A stretch of DNA of 64,000 nucleotides from Asticcacaulis aquaticus (GCF_028550415.1 NZ_JAQQKX010000001.1:548137-612136); one strand, 5' to 3'; shown: positions 17,922-27,042, numbered from the stretch's first letter. Numbers and translations: made by a program. The notes: generated from the letters alone by a model not told the origin.

Positions 17922-19445
17922 TTAGTCGAACTTGCCGTGCAGGAACCAATTGAGCCCGCCCGTACTTGCGTGCTGGCCATCCCCGGCTCTGAAGACCCAG
18001 AAGCGTTCACCGCTCTCAACCTCCAGAATGAAATAGTCGCGGACCTTGCCGATCTCCTTGTCGGTTCGCCACCACTCCTCAAGTACGCGTTCTGGCCCGT
18101 CGGCGCAGACCACGCGGAAGCGCTCGCGGCGCCACGTAAACGCTTTCGGAGGATGGTCGGGCAAGGCGGCCAATGTCTCGATGGGTTCTGGCCGCCGGTA
18201 CAGGCGCTGGGGTCGACGATACCCGGCATTGCGCCGTGACCCGACCTCAACAGCCGTCGGCGGCAGACGTCTGACCGCGCGCTCGGGTATGTCGGTGGCG
18301 ACCGAGACGGCCCGGTAGAGGCAGCCTGCCCCATAGCGATTGCTCAGGGTGTCCCACAGATCCTCGACATCCGGGCGCGCGGGCTCGGCATAGGCGGTAG
18401 CCATCTGCTTGAACCCGACCGGCTCGACCGACGCGGCGATCAGCTTCATGCGGTCGATCCCGAAGCCCGGATCGACGGTTTCGATCTTATCGGTCAGCAG
18501 TCGCCCCAAGCGTTTGGCGTCCCGCACCGGCTTGGCAGTGCCGACGAAGATCGTCTCGATGCGGTTGTCGACGCGAACGAAGTGAAGGTCCAAACGGCGG
18601 ACCCCCAGCCCGTTCTCTTCCAGTCGCTCGCACATCATATCGACGAGGCGCTGGGTGTATTTCTGCATCGTCTCCGGCGCGCCGATGGGTTCGGCAAAGA
18701 CACGCTCGACGACGATCAATTCGGGGGACTCGACGGGCTCTATAGGTTCATTCAACCGACCGAAGGCCTGATCGATGCGGCGAAACAACAGCGGCCCGAA
18801 GCTGCGCGTCAAGGGCGGTCGCGGCTTGCCGGCCAGTTCGCCGATGGTGTCGAGGCCAAGCAGACGCAGGTCGGGGATCATGTCGGACGGCAAGCGCAGG
18901 GCTTCGACCGGCAGCGGTAACAAAGCATCCGCGGTTTGTCCCGGCGCGACGATAGACTGAGGCTGCGCACCGAACCGGGCCAAGGCATAGGCCGCGCCCC
19001 AACTGTCGGCCAGAGCGGCCCGGGCCGTGATGCCGAGATCAGATAACCGGCGCACCACGTCGGCCACCAACCCGGCCTCACCGCCGTAAAGGTGCGCCGC
19101 GCCTGTAATGTCGAGGATCAATCCGTCAGGCGCATCGACAGCGACAAGCGGCGAATATTGCCGCAAGGCCCAGATCGCCACCTTTTCAAGGGCAAACGCA
19201 TCTGCCGACACATCAGCATCTAAAAGAACCATATCGCCAAACAGGCTCTCGGCCTTGGCCACCGGCATGCCAATACGCGCACCCACATGTAAAGCCAGAT
19301 CATCGACCGCAGTAATCAGGCGACGGTTACCCGACTGACCTTTGAGCGCCAGCGGCACGTCGCGCGAAGGCGCGGCCTCGCCCATGGCGCGACGCAGCCG
19401 ATCGGTGGCCCAAAACGGAAAATACAGGGACAGAACTCTGGGCAT
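17922..19445 (-). CDS. imuB: Y-family polymerase-like protein ImuB
   Basis: A 507-residue DinB-like protein (FPFWATDRLRRAM near the start; VDAPDGLILDITGAAHLYGGE) that lacks normal catalytic acids in the family. It serves as the hub linking ImuA and DnaE2 to the sliding clamp. It starts 6 bases after the stop of a small unknown gene and ends directly at the dnaE2 start. The length is typical. Confidence 0.94.
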   Translation of the reverse strand: MPRVLSLYFPFWATDRLRRAMGEAAPSRDVPLALKGQSGNRRLITAVDDLALHVGARIGMPVAKAESLFGDMVLLDADVSADAFALEKVAIWALRQYSPLVAVDAPDGLILDITGAAHLYGGEAGLVADVVRRLSDLGITARAALADSWGAAYALARFGAQPQSIVAPGQTADALLPLPVEALRLPSDMIPDLRLLGLDTIGELAGKPRPPLTRSFGPLLFRRIDQAFGRLNEPIEPVESPELIVVERVFAEPIGAPETMQKYTQRLVDMMCERLEENGLGVRRLDLHFVRVDNRIETIFVGTAKPVRDAKRLGRLLTDKIETVDPGFGIDRMKLIAASVEPVGFKQMATAYAEPARPDVEDLWDTLSNRYGAGCLYRAVSVATDIPERAVRRLPPTAVEVGSRRNAGYRRPQRLYRRPEPIETLAALPDHPPKAFTWRRERFRVVCADGPERVLEEWWRTDKEIGKVRDYFILEVESGERFWVFRAGDGQHASTGGLNWFLHGKFD

Positions 19446-19451
19446 GAGAGC

Positions 19452-19958
19452 CTACCCGGCCTGCTTTCGCAGGATGGGCTGGAAGTTGTTGGCCCAGGCC
19501 AGCAGCACGGCTTCGCGTTCATCGCGCAGTGCAGCGTCAGACATGACCAGTGACGCCGTGCGCCGGATCGGTTCCTTGAGGCCGGAGACATGGATGTCAT
19601 AGCGCGGCAGATGCCGGGACACCCCACCCCAGCCGCCGATCAGGGCCGATTGACTATAGACGGGTGTAATCGCGGTGATGGCGGGCAGTCCTACTTTCAG
19701 CACGCCGACATCATATACCTGCCCAAGACAAAAAATCGTCCAGGCCTCGATAAGTCGATCTCTCTCCCGGCGCAGAAATTGATGTGCTTCCGCTGACGGA
19801 TCAACGGACTGGAACCACAGCCCGGCGTCGAGGCCCCTGATATCGACATGGAAAATCAGATGCGGGTTGTCGCCATCGGTGCTGTCACGCACGGGCGCGA
19901 TGACCACGATCCTGGAGAGGGCAACGACCTGCCCGCAACATTCGAACAGCTCGGTCAT
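19452..19958 (-). CDS. Unknown protein inside the imu operon (168 aa)
   Basis: A 168-residue protein between imuA and imuB. It starts in an ATGA overlap with the gene before it and ends 6 bases ahead of imuB. Recognisable stretches are MTELFECCGQVVALSRIVVI and FLRRERDRLIEAWTIFCLGQVY, with no known motif. A standard imuA-imuB-dnaE2 operon has nothing here. Tight coupling means it is SOS-induced with them, and it may act in lesion bypass or be a hitchhiker. Confidence 0.8.
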   Translation of the reverse strand: MTELFECCGQVVALSRIVVIAPVRDSTDGDNPHLIFHVDIRGLDAGLWFQSVDPSAEAHQFLRRERDRLIEAWTIFCLGQVYDVGVLKVGLPAITAITPVYSQSALIGGWGGVSRHLPRYDIHVSGLKEPIRRTASLVMSDAALRDEREAVLLAWANNFQPILRKQAG

Positions 19959-20224
19959 GCGATATCCGCGTAGTCAGTGCCATAGAGATCGATGACGTCC
20001 AGAATCTGCGGCGCACGCGGCAACTGCGGCAGCGCCGAGCAATCCTCACGATACCGGTAGTTCGCGATGTCGTAATAGACCTCGCCTTTGGCGGTCGTCT
20101 TACGCTCGCAGTACATGTAGTCGCGGTCGTGCCGCGCCACGGTCAGCAGGACCATGACGCCATGCGACAGCTTCATCGACGTTTTGTCGGTCGTAATCTC
20201 AAACATATCGGATTCCAGAGTCAT
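19955..20224 (-). CDS. Unknown small protein inside the imu operon (89 aa)
   Basis: An 89-residue protein whose ATG overlaps the imuA stop (ATGA). A farther start at 20245 would overlap imuA more and has no support. It contains LSHGVMVLLTVARHDRDYMYCERKT and a polar, Tyr-rich middle part (YYDIANYRYREDC), without a recognised domain. It is followed by another coupled unknown gene. Confidence 0.75.
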   Translation of the reverse strand: MTLESDMFEITTDKTSMKLSHGVMVLLTVARHDRDYMYCERKTTAKGEVYYDIANYRYREDCSALPQLPRAPQILDVIDLYGTDYADIA

Positions 20225-20976
20225 GATGCCGCTCGCCGCTCCCATCCGCCCGACGACATATCGGCGGCCTCGTGATGGCCAAGACTGAGGCGACCGTCCG
20301 CGTCGCAGGCCTCTACCTCAAAGTCGGCGCTGTCGCCGCCCCGGCAGCGCATCAGCTCGACTTGCCATCGCGACCGCCCGACCCCGCGCACTGGCAAAGG
20401 CGAAGAGTTGAGTTCGGTAATACGCCATCGGGTAAAGGCTGCTGTCGGGTGCCCGAAATCACGGGCATCGACGTGACGGCGCCAGCGGCGCACAGCCAGC
20501 GCCATGGTCCCGGTCACCTCTGCCGCGGCGTTCAAGCGCTGCGAGGCGACGCGCGATAGCCCGGCCAGTTCACCCACGACGGCGGTCAGGCCGCCGTGGC
20601 GCAAGGCTTCTTCGCAAGCACCGAGAATAGCGCTCTCGTCGCGGACCTCGAAAAATACCACCCGGTCTTCGGTCAGGCCGGAATTGGCCAGAGCCGGGGC
20701 GAACAGATCAGGCTGGGTGTAGCACCACAGGACGTTGCCACCTGTCCGTGCCGCGATACCGGCGGCGAATGAGATGGCGGCCGAGCCATCGACGGCACCG
20801 TTGGCCCCGCCAGCGATCTCATGCAAAGCGCCGATCGTCAGCCCACCTTTCGGCAGTTTAGCGTCTATCTCGGGGACACCGAAAGGCAGCACAGACCGCG
20901 CGCGGGCACCAATATTTTCAATGGTTTCTATGCGTTGGCGTAACTGGGAGAGGACGACGGGCGAGTGGGTCGACAT
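20221..20976 (-). CDS. imuA: ImuA, RecA-like SOS mutagenesis protein
   Basis: A 251-residue protein related to SulA and RecA (LPFGVPEIDAKLPKGGLTIGALHEIAGG; GNVLWCYTQPDLFAPAL). ImuA works with ImuB and DnaE2 in damage-induced mutagenesis. The frame stays open to 21063, but the LexA box (21029-21043) would lie inside that extension. The start at ATG 20976 is therefore preferred. First gene of the operon. Confidence 0.88.
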   Translation of the reverse strand: MSTHSPVVLSQLRQRIETIENIGARARSVLPFGVPEIDAKLPKGGLTIGALHEIAGGANGAVDGSAAISFAAGIAARTGGNVLWCYTQPDLFAPALANSGLTEDRVVFFEVRDESAILGACEEALRHGGLTAVVGELAGLSRVASQRLNAAAEVTGTMALAVRRWRRHVDARDFGHPTAAFTRWRITELNSSPLPVRGVGRSRWQVELMRCRGGDSADFEVEACDADGRLSLGHHEAADMSSGGWERRAAS

Positions 20977-21028
20977 AACATCAGCGGTCCTTTCCAGTAC
21001 GCGTATATGAGAGGGTAGACGTGAATAT

Positions 21029-21043
21029 GTTCTATGTTTGTTC
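21029..21043 (-). promoter_or_regulatory. LexA box of the imu operon
   Basis: GTTC-TATGTTT-GTTC fits the direct-repeat SOS box GTTC-N7-GTTC used by LexA in alphaproteobacteria. It lies 53 bases ahead of the chosen imuA start. Confidence 0.88.
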
Positions 21044-21240
21044 CAGATGAAAAGGGGAGTCAATGCCCCCTGCTGACAGCTTCCTGCTGAGACGATGTTC
21101 TTTAAATGTTTCGAATGAAAGATTCGCGTGAGTCCGCAAGGCCTTACCGAAATCGGAGCGGGTGAAAGATTTTTTCAACGACCTTCGATTTTTTGTGGAG
21201 AGGATCGTAGCCGAGGGTTGCCCGTGCTATCGTAAGGGAA

Positions 21241-21470
21241 TGTCCAGCGGCAAAGTTATCGACTTCAATCGCGCCCCCGAACTCGACAAACTCCTCCAGA
21301 GTGTCGGTGAAAAAGAGTGCCTCCGGGTAGGATTATTCATCGTCGATGAAAGCGGAAGGTTGCAACTTACCAATGTGGGGTTTGCCTATCTGCTTTATAT
21401 GGCAGAAGCGCAAACCCTGAGCTTGGCCGAAGCCTTTGCAGCGGGTTACGACCACGCGAGCGAGCTATAG
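21241..21470 (+). CDS. Small unknown protein, divergent from the imu operon
   Basis: A frame of 76 residues from ATG 21241 (MSSGKVIDFNRAPELDKLLQ). It is open further upstream to GTG 21162, but the added residues look non-coding. The end is AFAAGYDHASEL. It shows no motif and no clear ribosome site at 21241 (AAGGGA is too close), so the start is uncertain. It is followed by a good terminator. Confidence 0.5.
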
Positions 21471-21616
21471 GACCAGCTCAGCAAAGTTACTTGTAACCAA
21501 ACGTGACAGCGCTGTCTCATCGAGCGCCTTGTTTCTGCCGCACCGCAGCAATACTCTTAAGACTTCGATGTTCGCATCGATTGCCCTTCCTGGGCGTTTC
21601 CTCCCTGTAAACTTTT

Positions 21617-21646
21617 AAGCCGCGCCGCAATGCGCGGCTTTTTTTT
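21617..21646 (+). terminator. Rho-independent terminator
   Basis: AAGCCGCGC, 6-base loop, GCGCGGCTT, then a run of T. It lies 147 bases after the small gene at 21241-21470. Confidence 0.85.
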
Positions 21647-21748
21647 GCCCGCGGCAGTCGGGATTACGCATCGGTTCCGCTCCGGGCTTTTTCTTATGAT
21701 CATCTCCCGCTAGTGTTGGCTTTAACATCAACGACCGGGACTTACCCC

Positions 21749-22144
21749 ATGCCAGCGCTAGGCAGTGACAAACGACTGAAGGTGACGACGGCGGCCATTC
21801 TCGCCGTAGCGGTGGCCATCATCGTGTGGAGCGCGTCGCAAACGAAAGCGCCGAAAACCCCGGCCAACGCTCAACCGCCGGAAATGGTTCAAGCCAAGGC
21901 GGGAAAAACACCGTCGTCATCCGCTACCACTGCCCGCGCCAATCGCCACACCGTGCTGAACATTCAGAAGCTGCTGACGCGGCTTGGGTACGACCCCGGC
22001 CCCGCCAATGGCGTCTTGAGCGCCAGAACGGAACTGGCCATCGCGCAATTCAAGGTAGACGGCAACGGAACCTTCCAAGTGACGGACTATGAGGCGATCC
22101 TGAGCGCACTGGTCAGCGCGGTCGCGGCGGAGCCTGCAAAATGA
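21749..22144 (+). CDS. Membrane-anchored peptidoglycan-binding-like protein
   Basis: 131 residues from ATG 21749. A single N-terminal membrane segment (TAAILAVAVAIIVWSAS) is followed by a Pro/Ala-rich linker. Then comes a PG_binding_1-like domain (IQKLLTRLGYDPGPANGVLSARTELAIAQFKVD) that in other proteins binds cell wall glycan. An upstream GTG at 21713 would add 12 residues and has no support. It is first of three coupled small genes, ending in an ATGA overlap with the next. Confidence 0.75.
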   Translation: MPALGSDKRLKVTTAAILAVAVAIIVWSASQTKAPKTPANAQPPEMVQAKAGKTPSSSATTARANRHTVLNIQKLLTRLGYDPGPANGVLSARTELAIAQFKVDGNGTFQVTDYEAILSALVSAVAAEPAK

Positions 22145-22554
22145 CCGAAGCGGTTTCGCTTACGGGGACCTGGTATGGCACCTATAGCTATCCTGACGAC
22201 TGGGGGCAGCCCCCGTGCCTGTTCACTGCGCGTCTGGTCCAGACCGGTGTCGGCTTTTTCGGGTCGATAACCGAAACCGTCGAGGCAGAACTCGCCCTGC
22301 AACCAAATATCGGCGCCTATGTGGAAGGTAACCTCCATGGTGTCAGAGTATCCTTCGTCAAAACCTACGACGGATCAGGCGGCTGGGGTCATAGCGTCAT
22401 GTATGACGGTGAACTTTCGCATGATCATACCGAAATCACCGGCGCTTGGTCCCTCTTCGAAAGCGGTCAGCGCTTTAGCAGTAGCTTCATCATGGTTCGG
22501 CGGACACGCGGCGCAGAGGCCGAACACCGTGAAGCCGTAGCGACAAGCGTATAG
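22141..22554 (+). CDS. Unknown beta-rich protein (137 aa)
   Basis: 137 residues starting in an ATGA overlap with the preceding gene. Repeated strands (LTGTWYGTYSYP, FTARLVQTGVGFFGSITETV, VEGNLHGVRVSFVKTYDGSG, YDGELSHDHTEITGAWSL) suggest a small antiparallel barrel, lipocalin- or avidin-like in looks. No signal peptide is seen, so it should stay in the cytoplasm. Function is unknown. Confidence 0.75.
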   Translation: MTEAVSLTGTWYGTYSYPDDWGQPPCLFTARLVQTGVGFFGSITETVEAELALQPNIGAYVEGNLHGVRVSFVKTYDGSGGWGHSVMYDGELSHDHTEITGAWSLFESGQRFSSSFIMVRRTRGAEAEHREAVATSV

Positions 22555-22562
22555 GAGAGCAG

Positions 22563-22886
22563 ATGGCACTGACTCCGGAGAATCAGGCGCGCAGCATCGA
22601 CCCGGCTCGGGTCAGCGAATGGTTGATGCTGTATGATCTGGGCGAGGCCGATCGACGAACCGTGGCCGCCGAACTCTACGATATGGTTTTCGACCACGTG
22701 CGCGACCTGCCGGAACTCGATCAGGCACGTTTGAGTACATTTATCGATCGTCTGCTTACCGGCATCGCAGATGGCAGCACAACTGTTCAAACGGTCCAAC
22801 GCGCCATCGTGACTTGTATGTTTCGCGCCTGGCGCGGCGCGGATGTATTAAGGACGTACATCAACGAGTTTGGTCGGACTGGTTGA
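22563..22886 (+). CDS. Unknown helical protein (107 aa)
   Basis: 107 residues, 8 bases after the preceding gene, with GGAGAG ahead of the ATG. It is predicted mostly helical (RVSEWLMLYDLGEADRRTVAAELYDMVFDHV) with no known motif. Third gene of the small operon. Confidence 0.7.
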   Translation: MALTPENQARSIDPARVSEWLMLYDLGEADRRTVAAELYDMVFDHVRDLPELDQARLSTFIDRLLTGIADGSTTVQTVQRAIVTCMFRAWRGADVLRTYINEFGRTG

Positions 22887-22994
22887 CGAAAGCGCTTTCG
22901 CCTTTAAGCGATGACATCAACAGTCTGTTTCGGGGTCGCGCTGCCAAAAAGCAAGCGGCAGCCTGTCGATTTGAGAAAAGCTCTATCGCCTAAG

Positions 22995-23366
22995 CTAAAC
23001 GGCGGATTCGGCTACGGACGCTTGCTGAGATGCGATCAGCGCGTCCATTGCCTCCCTGAATGTCAGCGGTGACGGAGCATCTGGAAGATCGAAAAATGCG
23101 TCGGCGAAATCCTGATATACCCAATGGTCGTCCTTCAGCCAGCGCAGCGTCGAATCGTCGCGAACAACGTCGTTGCGATCGACGTTCGTCATGCCCCTGG
23201 TTTCCCACGCCTCCAACAACTTGTTCACCCGATTAGCCATAGAGGTCAGCGTCCCTACGGCACAGGCACGTCCCTGAACAATCGGTTCCGGCGAGGCCTG
23301 AACTGCGGCGATCACCGCAGTTAGACGTTGCTGGTAAAGGCGGAAGGGTTCGGGATTCAGGCTCAT
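22995..23366 (-). CDS. Unknown protein (123 aa)
   Basis: 123 residues from ATG 23366, with GGAG 6 bases upstream. The same frame is open to 23519, but without support. The start reads MSLNPEPFRLYQQRLTAVIA. The protein is mostly helical with no recognised motif. It is convergent with the operon ending at 22886 and divergent from the SRAP gene. Confidence 0.65.
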   Translation of the reverse strand: MSLNPEPFRLYQQRLTAVIAAVQASPEPIVQGRACAVGTLTSMANRVNKLLEAWETRGMTNVDRNDVVRDDSTLRWLKDDHWVYQDFADAFFDLPDAPSPLTFREAMDALIASQQASVAESAV

Positions 23367-23604
23367 CGGTTGCTCCGCAGGCTGGTCATCCGACCTAAAC
23401 TGAATCGACGGCTTGGCAACGCCTGCATTTAGGTTTTCACTCACCTGCCCACAGGAAGGTCGACCAATGTGTAATTTGTTGTCTGATTGCGATCCAACCG
23501 ACAAGCCCCTTTTCCACACCTTTCAACATTCGTTTTCGAGGCACATTTAGTGCGCTTGCGCACCCGGTAAACATCGGAGATGATCGGTTAAAACGGAGGC
23601 GCCC

Positions 23605-24306
23605 GTGTGCAATTTGTATAGCCAGACCAAGGCCGCCGAAGGCGTACGTGCCGCCGCGAAGGCCATGATCGATAAGACTGGCAACTTGCCCTATCTGCCG
23701 GGCATCTTCCCCGATTATATGGCACCGATCGTACGTAACGGAGCGGACGGTCGCGAGCTTGTCATGGCGCGTTGGGGCCTACCGTCCCCGGCCTTTGCCC
23801 TCGAAGGCAAGAACGCCGATGGCGGTGTCACCAATGTCCGGAAGACGACGTCATCGCACTGGCGCCGCTGGCTGGGTGAAGCCAACCGATGCCTCGTCCC
23901 TTTCACCAGCTTCTGCGAGCCCAACCAGGCCGATGGTTCTAAGGTCAACACCTGGTTCGCCTTCGACGACACGCGGCCGCAGGCCTTTTTCGGAGGGGTA
24001 TGGGTGCCGCAGTGGACCTCAGTGCGCAAAGTCAAAGAAGGCGAGACCACCAATGATCTGTTCGCCTTCCTGACTACGGACGCCAACGCCGAGGTTCATG
24101 CGGTTCATCCGAAGGCCATGCCGGTCATCCTGACGACCGACGAGGAACTGGATCTGTGGCTGAACGCACCATGGTCGGAAGCCAGTAAGCTCCAACGCCC
24201 CTTGCCGGATGGAAGCCTGAAGATCGTCAAGACGGGTCCGAAGAAGGACGATGTCAACGAGGACCAGATTGCGGAAGCCCTGCCGCCACAAGCGGAGCTA
24301 TTTTAA
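23605..24306 (+). CDS. SRAP (HMCES/YedK-type) abasic-site processing protein
   Basis: A 233-residue SOS-response-associated peptidase-family protein. Catalytic Cys2 follows the GTG-encoded start Met (MCNLYS). The active-site set is Asn77 and Arg79 (TNVRKT), Glu105 (FCEPNQ) and His168 (VHPKAMPVIL). SRAP proteins form a stable thiazolidine link with abasic sites in single-stranded DNA. GGAGG lies 7 bases ahead of the GTG. It is a second DNA-damage gene within 3 kb of the imu operon. Confidence 0.92.
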   Translation: MCNLYSQTKAAEGVRAAAKAMIDKTGNLPYLPGIFPDYMAPIVRNGADGRELVMARWGLPSPAFALEGKNADGGVTNVRKTTSSHWRRWLGEANRCLVPFTSFCEPNQADGSKVNTWFAFDDTRPQAFFGGVWVPQWTSVRKVKEGETTNDLFAFLTTDANAEVHAVHPKAMPVILTTDEELDLWLNAPWSEASKLQRPLPDGSLKIVKTGPKKDDVNEDQIAEALPPQAELF

Positions 24307-24319
24307 TCCGTCCCTGCGC

Positions 24320-24350
24320 TTGACCCTGTAGTAGGTACAGGCTCTACAAA
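24320..24350 (+). promoter_or_regulatory. MerR-type promoter of the TonB receptor gene
   Basis: A -35 box TTGACC (24320-24325) and a -10 box TACAAA (24345-24350) are 19 bases apart, the long spacer typical of MerR-activated promoters. The spacer holds the dyad CCCTGTAG-TAGG-TACAGGCT. It matches the site before the CDF gene at 19 of 22 bases by eye. Confidence 0.85.
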
Positions 24351-24389
24351 CCCCGATACATCCCCTTGATCGAGTCGGAGGTATCATTC

Positions 24390-26342
24390 GTGCGCCCGCT
24401 GAGAGCCCATTTCCTGTCATCTGTCGCTGCCTTGCCGCTACTGCTTCTTGCCTTGCCCGCCGTTGCTCAGGAGCACGCCGACCATCACGACGAGGATGAA
24501 GAGATCGAAGAGGTAATCGTCCAGGCGACGCGCGCCGGGCGTAAACTTCAGGACGAGCCGATCCGCGTCGAGGTTATCAATCGGGAAGAGATCGAGGAAA
24601 AACTCCTCATGACCCCCGGTAACATCGCCATGCTGGTCAGCGAAACCCCCGGTATTCGGGTGCAGGTCACCTCGCCGTCATTGGGCTCCGCGAACATCCG
24701 TATGCAGGGCATGCTGGGCCGATACACCCTGCTTCTGACCGATGGTCTACCGTTATACGGCGGACAAGCCCTTGGCCTGCTGCAAATTCCTCCCACGGAT
24801 CTGGGACAGGTCGAGGTGATCAAGGGATCGGCCTCCGCACTTTACGGTGCCTCCGCCTTGGGTGGCGTCATCAACCTTGTTTCGCGCCGCCCCAGCCCCG
24901 AGTTGGAGAACGAGGCTCTTCTGAACGTCACCAGCCGAGGCGGGCAAGACACTACAGGCTACACGTCAGCCCCGTTGAACGATGCCCTTAGTTACTCGGT
25001 GACGGTGGGCTATCACCGGCAGGACCAGAACGACATCGATGGCGACGGCTGGGCTGACATGGCCGGATATGAGCGCTGGACGCTGCGGCCGCGGCTTTTC
25101 TGGTACGGGGACAATGGCGCGAAGGCGCTGCTTACCGTCGGTGCGATGACTGAACAGCGTGACGGCGGTACCGTGCCCGGGCGAACTGCGCCGGATGGAA
25201 CGGCCTTTGTTGAATCCCAGGACACGCGCCGTCTGGATGCCGGGCTGAACGCCACCATTCCTGTCGAGCATTGGGGTACGTTAAGCCTGCGCGCTTCAAC
25301 CATGAGCCAGCGTCACGACCATCGCTTTGGTGCTGTCACCGACCGCGATCACCATGATACGACCTTTGCCGAAGCGGCGATAAATCAGGAAGCTGGTCAA
25401 ACCTCGTGGGTGGCCGGTATCGCCTGGCAAGGTGATCGCTACCGCTCAAAGGCCTTCAGCGGTTTCAACTACGATTACACCGTTCCAGGTCTCTTCGCGC
25501 AGGTCGAGCAGAAGATCGGCACCGCACTGACGCTGGCCGGCAGCGGACGTCTGGACGACCACAGCCAATACGGCTCGCAGTTCAGCCCGCGCGTGTCATT
25601 GCTTTATCGCCCTGGCCCCTGGACCGTGCGAGCGTCCGTCGGCCGCGGGTTCTTTGCCCCTACGCCTTTCGTCGATGAGATCGAGGCCGCCGGTCTCGGA
25701 CGGCTGGAGCCACTGGGTCAGCTTGAACCAGAAGTGGCGCGGACCGCCTCGTTTGATCTTGGCTATAATGAAGGGCCTATCGAGGCCAATGTCACCCTTT
25801 TCGGATCGGATATTGACGACGCCGTCCAGTTGCAGGAAACGAGCGCGACCTCCGTGCGCCTGATAAACGCTCAAGGCGTCACCCGCACGCGTGGCTCCGA
25901 ACTGCGTCTTCGCTATAAGTGGGACGCGTTCTCGGTCACGGGGTCCTACGTCTATGTCGACGCCACCGAGACTGATCCCTCCAATGGTCTTCGCCGAGAT
26001 ATGCCCAATACACCCAAGCACACGGGCGGTATCGTCGCCATGTGGGAGGAGCACGGCAAGGGCCGCCTCGGCTTTGAGGCCTATTACACGGGCAAGCAGA
26101 TGCTGGAAGACAACCTTTATCGAACCGAGAGCAAGCCCTATTGGGAGCTTGGCGCGATGGGCGAAATGGTCTTCGGTAAGGTCAGCCTCTTCCTCAATGC
26201 CGAGAACTTGCTGAACGTTCGCCAGACCAAACATAACCCAATCTTGCGGCCTCACCGCGCGGCGGACGGGCGTTGGACGGTCGACGCCTGGGCACCGACC
26301 GAGGGCTTTACGCTCAATGGCGGTGTCCGTCTGCGCTTCTAA
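24390..26342 (+). CDS. TonB-dependent receptor, probably metal or metallophore
   Basis: 650 residues from GTG 24390, which has GGAGG 8 bases upstream. A TTG at 24366 would extend the frame. The N-terminus is a signal peptide ending LPAVAQ, then a His/Asp/Glu-rich segment (EHADHHDEDEEIEE) that could hold a metal. A TonB-box-like EEVIVQATR, a plug and a barrel follow, ending in VRLRF. It sits beside a CDF exporter and a MerR gene, and its own promoter is of the MerR type. A metal-linked role is therefore well supported, though the substrate is unknown. Confidence 0.9.
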   Translation: MRPLRAHFLSSVAALPLLLLALPAVAQEHADHHDEDEEIEEVIVQATRAGRKLQDEPIRVEVINREEIEEKLLMTPGNIAMLVSETPGIRVQVTSPSLGSANIRMQGMLGRYTLLLTDGLPLYGGQALGLLQIPPTDLGQVEVIKGSASALYGASALGGVINLVSRRPSPELENEALLNVTSRGGQDTTGYTSAPLNDALSYSVTVGYHRQDQNDIDGDGWADMAGYERWTLRPRLFWYGDNGAKALLTVGAMTEQRDGGTVPGRTAPDGTAFVESQDTRRLDAGLNATIPVEHWGTLSLRASTMSQRHDHRFGAVTDRDHHDTTFAEAAINQEAGQTSWVAGIAWQGDRYRSKAFSGFNYDYTVPGLFAQVEQKIGTALTLAGSGRLDDHSQYGSQFSPRVSLLYRPGPWTVRASVGRGFFAPTPFVDEIEAAGLGRLEPLGQLEPEVARTASFDLGYNEGPIEANVTLFGSDIDDAVQLQETSATSVRLINAQGVTRTRGSELRLRYKWDAFSVTGSYVYVDATETDPSNGLRRDMPNTPKHTGGIVAMWEEHGKGRLGFEAYYTGKQMLEDNLYRTESKPYWELGAMGEMVFGKVSLFLNAENLLNVRQTKHNPILRPHRAADGRWTVDAWAPTEGFTLNGGVRLRF

Positions 26343-26979
26343 TCGAAGTCTCGGTGGCGGCCTGTCCGGTGCGCAACTCGGACAGGGCTTGCCGGACGAT
26401 CTGCCAGCCGCCGCTGATGCCGAGACCGGCAAGGACGACAGCGACAGCAATGTCCGGCCAAGCCGCGTTTGTGCCAAAAACACCAAGGGCGGCGGCGACG
26501 ACCGCGACATTGCCGATGGCGTCATTGCGGGAGCATATCCATACCGACTGGCGGTTGGCATCGCCGTGGCGATGCGTCCAGAGCAGGACCGCGCAGACGA
26601 GATTGGCGGCCAGGGCCAGCACGCCGATAATGCCCATGGTTTCGGCCTTCGGCAGTGTACCGGTCGACGCCATCCAGACTGTACTGCCCAGTACCCATAG
26701 TCCCAGGGCGAACAGCGACAGACCCTTGACCAGTGCGGCACGCGCCCGCCACTGCAACGCCATGCCGGCGACACCCAGACTGATTGCGTAGTTGGCGCTG
26801 TCGCCCAGAAAGTCCATAGCGTCAGCCTTCAGGGATGCCGAGTGCGACGCCACGCCTGCCACGATTTCCAACGCGAACATGCCAGCATTGATGATGAGCG
26901 CTACCCACAGGACGCGCCGCCAGCGCTTATCTTCTTTTGGGGCTTCAGGTTTACACCCGGAACAACATCCACCAGCCAT
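26314..26979 (-). CDS. Short CDF-family cation exporter
   Basis: 221 residues with about six membrane spans. The N-terminus has a Cys cluster (MAGGCCSGCK). The CDF metal-site region reads HSASLKADAMDFLGDSANY. No long C-terminal cytoplasmic domain is present, as in the short CDF transporters. It should pump divalent metal out of the cytosol in exchange for protons. The gene overlaps the end of the convergent receptor gene by 29 bases. The promoter lies 33 bases upstream. Confidence 0.85.
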   Translation of the reverse strand: MAGGCCSGCKPEAPKEDKRWRRVLWVALIINAGMFALEIVAGVASHSASLKADAMDFLGDSANYAISLGVAGMALQWRARAALVKGLSLFALGLWVLGSTVWMASTGTLPKAETMGIIGVLALAANLVCAVLLWTHRHGDANRQSVWICSRNDAIGNVAVVAAALGVFGTNAAWPDIAVAVVLAGLGISGGWQIVRQALSELRTGQAATETSIRSADGHRH

Positions 26980-27011
26980 ACTGTCACCTCGTCAAATACG
27001 AACTGACAGGA

Positions 27012-27042
27012 TATATAGACCCTGTAGCTACTATAGGGTCAA
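27012..27042 (-). promoter_or_regulatory. MerR-type promoter of the CDF exporter gene
   Basis: Read leftward: TTGACC (27037-27042), a 19-base spacer, then TATATA (27012-27017). The dyad ACCCTATAG-TAG-CTACAGGGT overlaps the spacer. From memory it closely resembles the CadR operator of pseudomonads. The divergent merR gene starts 5 bases from the site. Confidence 0.9.

Noticed and set aside
21097..21111. A second LexA box, GTTC-N7-GTTT
   Set aside because: One base off in the second half-site, so it may be chance. The perfect box at 21029 explains the operon.
25596..26774. A long open frame opposite the TonB receptor end and across the CDF gene
   Set aside because: Shadow of two real genes in different frames.
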